Of a stretch of 64,000 nucleotides of DNA, positions 54,877 to 64,000 are shown in pieces. Numbering within the stretch: position 1 is the first letter of the stretch; each line of letters opens with the position of its first letter. Position numbers and translations under genes: made by a program. Source of the stretch: Myxocyprinus asiaticus (lineage: Eukaryota > Chordata > Actinopteri > Cypriniformes > Catostomidae); the NCBI RefSeq assembly GCF_019703515.2, contig NC_059348.1:27642656-27706655 (forward strand), read 5' to 3'. The notes under the pieces were generated by a model. The model saw only the letters and a list, made by a program, of their open reading frames with translations, searched no databases and had not been told where the DNA came from.

Positions 54877-55185
54877 CTTCAGGTGGGCCTGGATAGACTT
54901 TAGTTGTTTCTGAGCTTCGGCTGCCTGTCTGTTAGCCTGGCTCAGCTGGATCTCCATTTCATTCAGATCTCCATCCATTTTCTTCTTAATCCTGAGAGCC
55001 TCATTCCTGCTTCGAGTTTCAGACTCCAAAGCACTTTGCAAGGTGTCAATGGTTCTTTGCATGTTCCTTTTTGACTGCTCCATTTCCTCATCTTTCTCAG
55101 TCAGCTTGCGCTCAATGTCAGCCTTTATTTGGTTAAATTCAAGCTGGGCCCTCAGGATTTTACTCTCCTCATGCTCCAAAGAGCC
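54877..55185 (-). CDS. Myosin heavy chain rod exon (309 bp)
   Basis: Encodes '[20 protein letters not shown]' through '[17 protein letters not shown]'. Phase 0. The exon size of 309 is that usual for the family. Confidence 0.95.
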
Positions 55186-55304
55186 CTTTAATAAACAGGG
55201 AATTAAAGGAAACATTTCATCACATAAACATTTTCATTTTTGAAACATTTCATCACAGCATTTCTTTCAGATAATCAGCTCTAGCAAGGTAGCCAGCCTC
55301 CTAC

Positions 55305-55429
55305 TTCTGCTTCCTCTAGGGCAGCTTGTATCTCAGCCTTTTCTTGTTCCAGCTGCTTGCGGACCTTCTCCAGCTCATGGATTGTCTTTCCACCCTCAGC
55401 AAGCTGTTCAGTCAGATCAGAGATCTCCT
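55305..55429 (-). CDS. Myosin heavy chain rod exon (125 bp)
   Basis: Encodes '[20 protein letters not shown]' through '[13 protein letters not shown]', with phase 1 in and 0 out. It joins the 166-base exon in frame to read [10 protein letters not shown]. Confidence 0.95.
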
Positions 55430-55514
55430 CTAATGAAAGGAGAACACAAAGATTTGGGTTACCAATATAGTTCTGTTACATAGTGCAAGTGTTTAGAAAA
55501 GAAAATAACTAAAC

Positions 55515-55680
55515 CTTGCAGAATTTTGTTCTCTCTCTTGAGGGTCTCAAGATGATCCAAAGATTCCTCATAAGAGTTTTTGAGCTTGAACAGTTCTGTG
55601 CTCAGAGATCTGGCCTCCTTCTGCGAGCTCTCAAGTTCACACTGAGACTCCTCATACTTTTGCTTCCACTCAGACAAAAC
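55515..55680 (-). CDS. Myosin heavy chain rod exon (166 bp)
   Basis: Encodes '[20 protein letters not shown]' to '[12 protein letters not shown]'. The W in SEWKQKYEE is a conserved rod landmark of sarcomeric myosins. Confidence 0.95.
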
Positions 55681-55761
55681 CTGAAAAGAAATTTACAGTT
55701 TGATCATCAATGTTGACTAAAAAAAAATTTTACTGGGCTGTTTGTGCAAACATTTCTTGTT

Positions 55762-56368
55762 TACTCTACATGGCCAAAAGTATCATTGCCATTAATAGGT
55801 AGCTGGTTCTCCCTTTGCTGCTATCACTCTTCTGGGAAGGCTTGATGTTTGGTAATGGGGCCTGGTTCACAGTCTGTGTTCCAATTCATCCCAAATGTGT
55901 ATATTTGTGTTCAGATGAGGCCTATGTGCTTTCTGTGTTTTGTGTATCAGTCAGTGTTAGTCTTGTTTGGGTTGTCTAATTTCAAGTTTATATCCACACT
56001 CTTAATTTAGATTGGGCATAATATCTACCTACTGTATATACTGGTCACATCACAATCGATTTAGTAGCAAGATCTCCTCTCTCAGGGATTCATATGTGTA
56101 CAACATTCAGCCAATAATCAAATCTTTAACTCAGTGACTAAATCTTTGATCCTGATTGTGAAAACTACACAGAGCTTAAAATGTGACATCAAGACTAAAC
56201 GGATAATGGAAAACCCATCATTTGCTCCACAGAACTCTTCCCTTAAAAATATACGAGGTTAATATGATGAATTTATATCTGTGCGCTGATATGGGTTTAC
56301 ATAAGGCATAAATCATATCTTGCAAATTATAAATGTGATACAATTTTGGGGGAAATTGTCTTAAAAAC

Positions 56369-56418
<50 letters not shown>

Positions 56419-56940
56419 AATTATTTGCTTCAGACAAATTTTTTAAAGCCATGATGGTAAAAACAGCGATTTTTCATTTTTGTGTTGGGGCCAGTGAAAA
56501 TTTTGGCAGTGCAAGTAAAAATCCGAACCACTGGCCCAACCGGGCCAGTAGAAAAAATCCTTAGTGTTGAGCCCTGCCTGACCAATTAGAGACAACGATG
56601 TGCCGCTAATCCCCGCTCATTTTAGGATTCATACAATATGATTGTATGGATTAAATTTAAAATTAAATGTATTCAGTTGAACTATTATAAAACAATGTTG
56701 TGTTTTTCTTTTTTTTTTCTTTTTTTTTTTTTTTTTACAAATTTGCGATTGTGATTTCAGTGCAATTTTCAGAATGAAAGGCTAAATGTTTGGGCATGGT
56801 AATTAGCTTTCAAGTCATGGAAAAGTCATGGAAAAATCATGGAAATTCATTGGTTGAAAAGAGTGGAAACCCTGTATACAACTGTTAGCCAAACCTGTTT
56901 TTTAAAGGGGCTGTCCACATATTTTTGCCATATAGTGTAG
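55762..56940. mobile_element. Degenerate Tc1/mariner-like element in a myosin intron
   Basis: The left end 'ctacatggccaaaagtat' is matched by the inverted right end 'atatttttgccatatagtgt'. Inside, 'ctggttctccctttgctgct' and 'cactcttctgggaaggcttg' are hallmarks of a common fish DNA transposon. No transposase remains. A TA run (56370-56414) and a poly-T stretch (56708-56738) lie inside. Confidence 0.6.
56370..56414. repeat. (TA)n microsatellite
   Basis: About 45 bases of TA dinucleotide. Confidence 0.9.
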
Positions 56941-56944
56941 CTCA

Positions 56945-58897
<1,953 letters not shown>

Positions 58898-59045
58898 TAT
58901 ATTACTTTTTTTACTTTCGTGGAACACAAAAGGAGATATATAGTCAGTATGTTAGTCTCAGTCGCTATTAATTGCATAATTTTCACGTTCAATGACAGTG
59001 AATGATGACTAATACTCATGGTGAAAATTACGGACGTCTAGGGGG
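58898..59045. mobile_element. Right half of the split palindromic MITE
   Basis: 'ctttcgtggaacacaaaagg' and 'cagtgaatgatgactaatac' complete the MITE begun at 57226, which shows that the Tc1 came later. Confidence 0.75.
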
Positions 59046-60200
<1,155 letters not shown>

Positions 60201-60276
60201 TTACTTTGAAGATATTGAATTACTTGAAGTGTGACCAGTAGTAGAAATGTATGAGAATTAAACAAGTGTGTATTAC

Positions 60277-60395
60277 CTTACTTTCCTCATCTAGCTGCCT
60301 TTTCAGGTCCTCGAGTTGTTGACTGAAGGAGTTCTTACCCCTTGTCAGCTGAGAGATTAATGATTCCTTTTCTTCTAGTTGTCTTGCAAATTCAT
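60277..60395 (-). CDS. Myosin heavy chain rod exon (119 bp)
   Basis: Encodes '[20 protein letters not shown]' through '[13 protein letters not shown]'. Phase 1 in, 0 out. Confidence 0.95.
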
Positions 60396-60484
60396 CTAAT
60401 GGATTGAAAGAAACAGAAAGATAACCTTTAGTTGTTTTATACAATTGTCACCACCTTAGAATTACAACAAAATTGTTTATTTAC

Positions 60485-60611
60485 CATTTTCTGCCTGAAG
60501 CTTTGCCTTCTGGGTTGTAAAGTCATTAAGGGACCTTTGGTTTTCCTCACACCTGTTACGGTATTCATTCAGTTGATCTTCCAGAGTCCTGTTAACTTTC
60601 TCCATATTAGT
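60485..60611 (-). CDS. Myosin heavy chain rod exon (127 bp)
   Basis: Encodes '[20 protein letters not shown]' through '[12 protein letters not shown]'. Phase 0 in, 1 out. Confidence 0.95.
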
Positions 60612-60713
60612 CTGTTAGAGTATATAGTTCATTAATATAAATTTGATTTTGAGTACCATGCTTTATGGCTGCATAAAATCTTTTCTAGCACTAAAAACAC
60701 CTAGTCAACTCAC

Positions 60714-61103
60714 CTTGGACTTGACAATCTGCTCCATGCTGGAGACCACATCATCCATCTCCAGCCTGAGTTCACTCTTCTCCTTTTCCAGTTTTTGCTT
60801 GACTCTCTGTAGATTGTCTATTTGCTCTCCCAGTTCAGCTACACTGTCTGCTTGTTTTTTCCTTAGTGAGGAGGCAGTGGCTTCATGCTGCAGAGTGGCC
60901 TCTTCGAGGTCTCTGCGAAGTTTCTGAAATTCGGCCTCGCGTTTCTTGTTCATCTCAATCTGAGCAGAAGTAGCTCCTCCAGCCTCCTCCAGTCTCTCAC
61001 TAATATCCTCCAACTCTCTGGCTAAATCTGCTCTCTGTTTCTCCACCTTAGCTCTGGCAGCTCTTTCTGCCTCAAGCTCTTCCTCAAGCTCCTCAACACG
61101 AGC
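60714..61103 (-). CDS. Myosin heavy chain rod exon (390 bp)
   Basis: Encodes '[20 protein letters not shown]' through '[20 protein letters not shown]' to '[10 protein letters not shown]'. The '[20 protein letters not shown]' stretch is diagnostic of sarcomeric myosin S2. Confidence 0.97.
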
Positions 61104-61187
61104 CTAGCACAAAGCAGAAGTTGAGTTCTTCTCTCCAAAATGCACATTGCATTTATAAGCAGACCACATCATTAGGTATGGTCATAC

Positions 61188-61278
61188 CTGTAGCTCCTTT
61201 AGTTTCTTTTGAAGTTGCATAATTATGTTCTGATCATCATCAATTTTACTGTTGAGCTGACTGATTTCAAAGTCTTTT
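61188..61278 (-). CDS. Myosin heavy chain rod exon (91 bp)
   Basis: Encodes '[20 protein letters not shown]' then [10 protein letters not shown], part of subfragment 2. The size is as usual for the family. Confidence 0.95.
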
Positions 61279-61378
61279 CTGAAAAATAAATTATGGACTT
61301 AATTGGATTAGCATATGATTAGCAAACATTCAAAACTTAAATGAAAACCAATTGAACAGTCTATACATATTTTTGTTA

Positions 61379-61525
<147 letters not shown>

Positions 61526-61635
61526 CTAACAGAGTGAACAAAACAAAGAGACAACAACCATCATTATTGTTCATTCACAACCATAAAACAACAAAACAAT
61601 CTACATATCACAGCACACCATTCTGGTTTACTCAC

Positions 61636-61812
61636 ATCATCCACTTGCTGCTCTAGCTTTGCTTTTGCTTTGGTGAGGGTGTTGACTTTGTCTTCCTCAC
61701 TCTGCAGGTCGTCCAGTGTTTGCTGATGAGCTTCTTGCAGGGCCTTTTTCTCTTTTGTCAGCTTGGCAATAATATCATCCAAAGCTGCCATTTCTTCTGT
61801 CAGGTTCTTCAC
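61636..61812 (-). CDS. Myosin heavy chain rod exon (177 bp)
   Basis: Encodes '[20 protein letters not shown]' through '[17 protein letters not shown]'. Phase 0 both ends. In proximal S2, near the region where myosin-binding protein C and the folded motor interact in known myosins. Confidence 0.97.
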
Positions 61813-61902
61813 CTGTGTGTATAATTCCAATGTTAAGCAAGCTTTTATGAGAGATGTACAGTACATTACCTTTTCACAATTCACTACAGTATGCATTAAA
61901 AC

Positions 61903-62145
61903 CTTGTTTTCAGTAGCATGCTTCTCTTTCTCCACTTTAGCCAGAGTCAGCTCTAGATCATCAATGTCCTTCTTCAGCTCAGAACACTCATCCTCCAGCT
62001 TTCTTTTCTTAGCTGTTAGCTCTGCGTTCATCTCCTCCTCATCCTCAAGTCGCTCAGTGAACTCTTTGATTTTAGCCTCCATGTGAATCTTATTTTTGAT
62101 CAGACCTTCACACCTCTCTTCAGCATCACACAGATTATCTTGTTC
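61903..62145 (-). CDS. Myosin heavy chain proximal S2 exon (243 bp)
   Basis: Encodes '[20 protein letters not shown]' through '[20 protein letters not shown]' to '[12 protein letters not shown]'. The charged E-rich cluster near '[13 protein letters not shown]' is typical of proximal S2. Confidence 0.97.
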
Positions 62146-62229
62146 CTGTTTGCATTGAGAACATATTCTCAAAAGCACATACATCACTGTTAATTACGTT
62201 CTTTTATGTCTGAAATTTAACAAACATAC

Positions 62230-62485
62230 CGCTTGCACTTGAAGTTGGAGGTCATTCTTTTCTTGAAGAAGAGTCACCATCTTCTCCTCAAGTTCTTTTT
62301 TACGAGCCTCGGACTTCGCAAAAGCTTCCTTGAGCTTCAAGAACTCCTCTTTCATATTGGCCATTTCCTTCTCTGCTTCAGCAGATCTCAGTAATGGTTT
62401 GATTTTAAAGAAGAGCTTCATCCAGGGCCAATTCTTGACACTCATGAATGCACGCACATTCCACTGAATCACAAGCAAGGCATCC
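62230..62485 (-). CDS. Myosin heavy chain lever arm end and start of rod (256 bp)
   Basis: Encodes '[20 protein letters not shown]', the second IQ region that binds the regulatory light chain with the WPW hook. Then comes the invariant Pro in 'FFKIKPLL' that marks the head-rod junction, and the start of the coiled coil to LQLQVQA. Confidence 0.97.
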
Positions 62486-62594
62486 CTTTTTTTGTGAGTG
62501 GAGAAAATTTTTATTTAGAAATGAAAATTAAAAAATAAAGATGAAATGCACAGTTCTATTTTAAAGTGTATGTACCACATGGTATTATTATTAC

Positions 62595-62945
<351 letters not shown>

Positions 62946-62994
62946 TCATGGAAGCAAGGAAAATAAATATATAAACTATTAGGTGTTGCAGTTA

Positions 62995-63321
<327 letters not shown>

Positions 63322-63361
63322 TTAGTCTTTAGGTGTTGACAGGCTTGAACATACAGTACAC

Positions 63362-63375
63362 TCAAAAAAAAAAAA

Positions 63376-63403
<28 letters not shown>
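63362..63403. repeat. Poly-A / (TAA)n microsatellite
   Basis: An A run followed by about ten 'ata' or 'taa' units in the myosin intron. Confidence 0.9.
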
Positions 63404-63406
<3 letters not shown>

Positions 63407-63850
63407 GTCTTGTTATTTGTCATATCTGCTAGATAAAAGTGTGTCAAAGTCATAATTGTAGTTAATTTGAGGTAACATAATTTTCACTGTTTCAGCTTTT
63501 TGCCAAACAAGTGTAACAATTGGTATGCTCTTAGTCTCACAAATAGAAGACAACATCTTGCAAATGAGTGTTAAAGCAAACATTTCCATCAGGCATGCAG
63601 CATCCTTAACATCAAACACACAAACCACAATCACAGTGACAAACAACAACCACATACCTATGGAAATATCCACTCTAATTTAACACCACATTACTCAAAG
63701 GGGCAACAAACACAACACTACCAGTGCAAGCACCATAATAAACAAATTGATAGCATGCAATGAAATTAAGACAAAAATGTTTTAGAATTGTGTTAGTTCA
63801 TTTTAATTAACCAAATTCAACAAGGAGTAAAAATCTATTTTTGAATGTAC

Positions 63851-63924
63851 CCTGTGAAGTGCAGACACTGTCTGGAACGATGAACCTTTCTTCTTCTTTT
63901 CTTTTTTCCCACTTGAAGAGTCAG
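63851..63924 (-). CDS. Myosin heavy chain loop 2 exon (first exon visible)
   Basis: Encodes 'DSSSGKKKEKKKKGSSFQTV' then SALHR. Lys-rich loop 2 contacts the acidic N-terminus of actin and tunes motor speed. The run of seven Lys among eight charged residues makes it strongly basic. The upstream part of the motor, with the P-loop and switches, lies outside the window. The isoform cannot be fixed from this window, but a slow/cardiac-like type is favoured by the tail. Confidence 0.95.
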
Positions 63925-64000
63925 CTGGAAATAATTCGAGAGTCAAGTATAACTGAGCTTAAGTTCTTTAAAATTTATTCACAAAGGCTTAATGACAAAG

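Overview
The window is vertebrate nuclear DNA with spliced genes, long repeat-filled introns and AT-rich intergenic sequence. The proteins and repeats point to a teleost, most likely a cyprinid. Pointers include an intronic Tc1 element very like the Sleeping Beauty family, a DIRS element, many palindromic elements starting near 'agggatagttcacc', and a SAMD3-like gene of the type amplified in fish. I cannot name the species.

Layout. (1) 483-26.9k, + strand: a MAP4-type microtubule-associated protein gene. It has a 5' coding exon, a Lys-rich exon, proline-rich exons, four tubulin-binding repeats and two alternative C-terminal ends. Its introns hold Tc1 elements, a Tx1/L1-like LINE fragment, a hAT element with two further elements nested inside it, and many MITEs. 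(2) 28.8-32.7k, - strand: five exons of a SAMD3-like gene that looks incomplete, with a ZBED-bearing hAT remnant between them. (3) 33.96-42.5k, - strand: a decayed endogenous retrovirus in the order gag-pro-pol-env with no recognisable flanking LTRs. (4) 42.7-47.2k, + strand: a DIRS-type element whose tyrosine-recombinase gene is split by a 1.86 kb TG...CA unit that looks like a solo LTR. (5) 47.23-50.34k, + strand: a 5'-truncated Ty3/Gypsy element with integrase upstream of reverse transcriptase (Gmr1-like order) and a 3' LTR. (6) 53.0-63.9k, - strand: the last 23 exons of a sarcomeric myosin heavy chain gene, from loop 2 of the motor to the stop codon. The gene continues past the right edge.

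The MAP4-like and myosin genes converge; about 26 kb of retroelement-rich sequence lies between their 3' ends. Exon limits were set by hand from GT/AG sites and reading phase, and they agree across every junction within each of the two main genes. The strongest biological observations are three. The MAP4-like gene appears able to switch between a MAP4-like end and a tau/MAP2-like end by skipping one exon. The myosin gene has a 297-bp exon that looks like two ancestral exons fused. The Gypsy element has IN before RT. No wholly new system was recognised.
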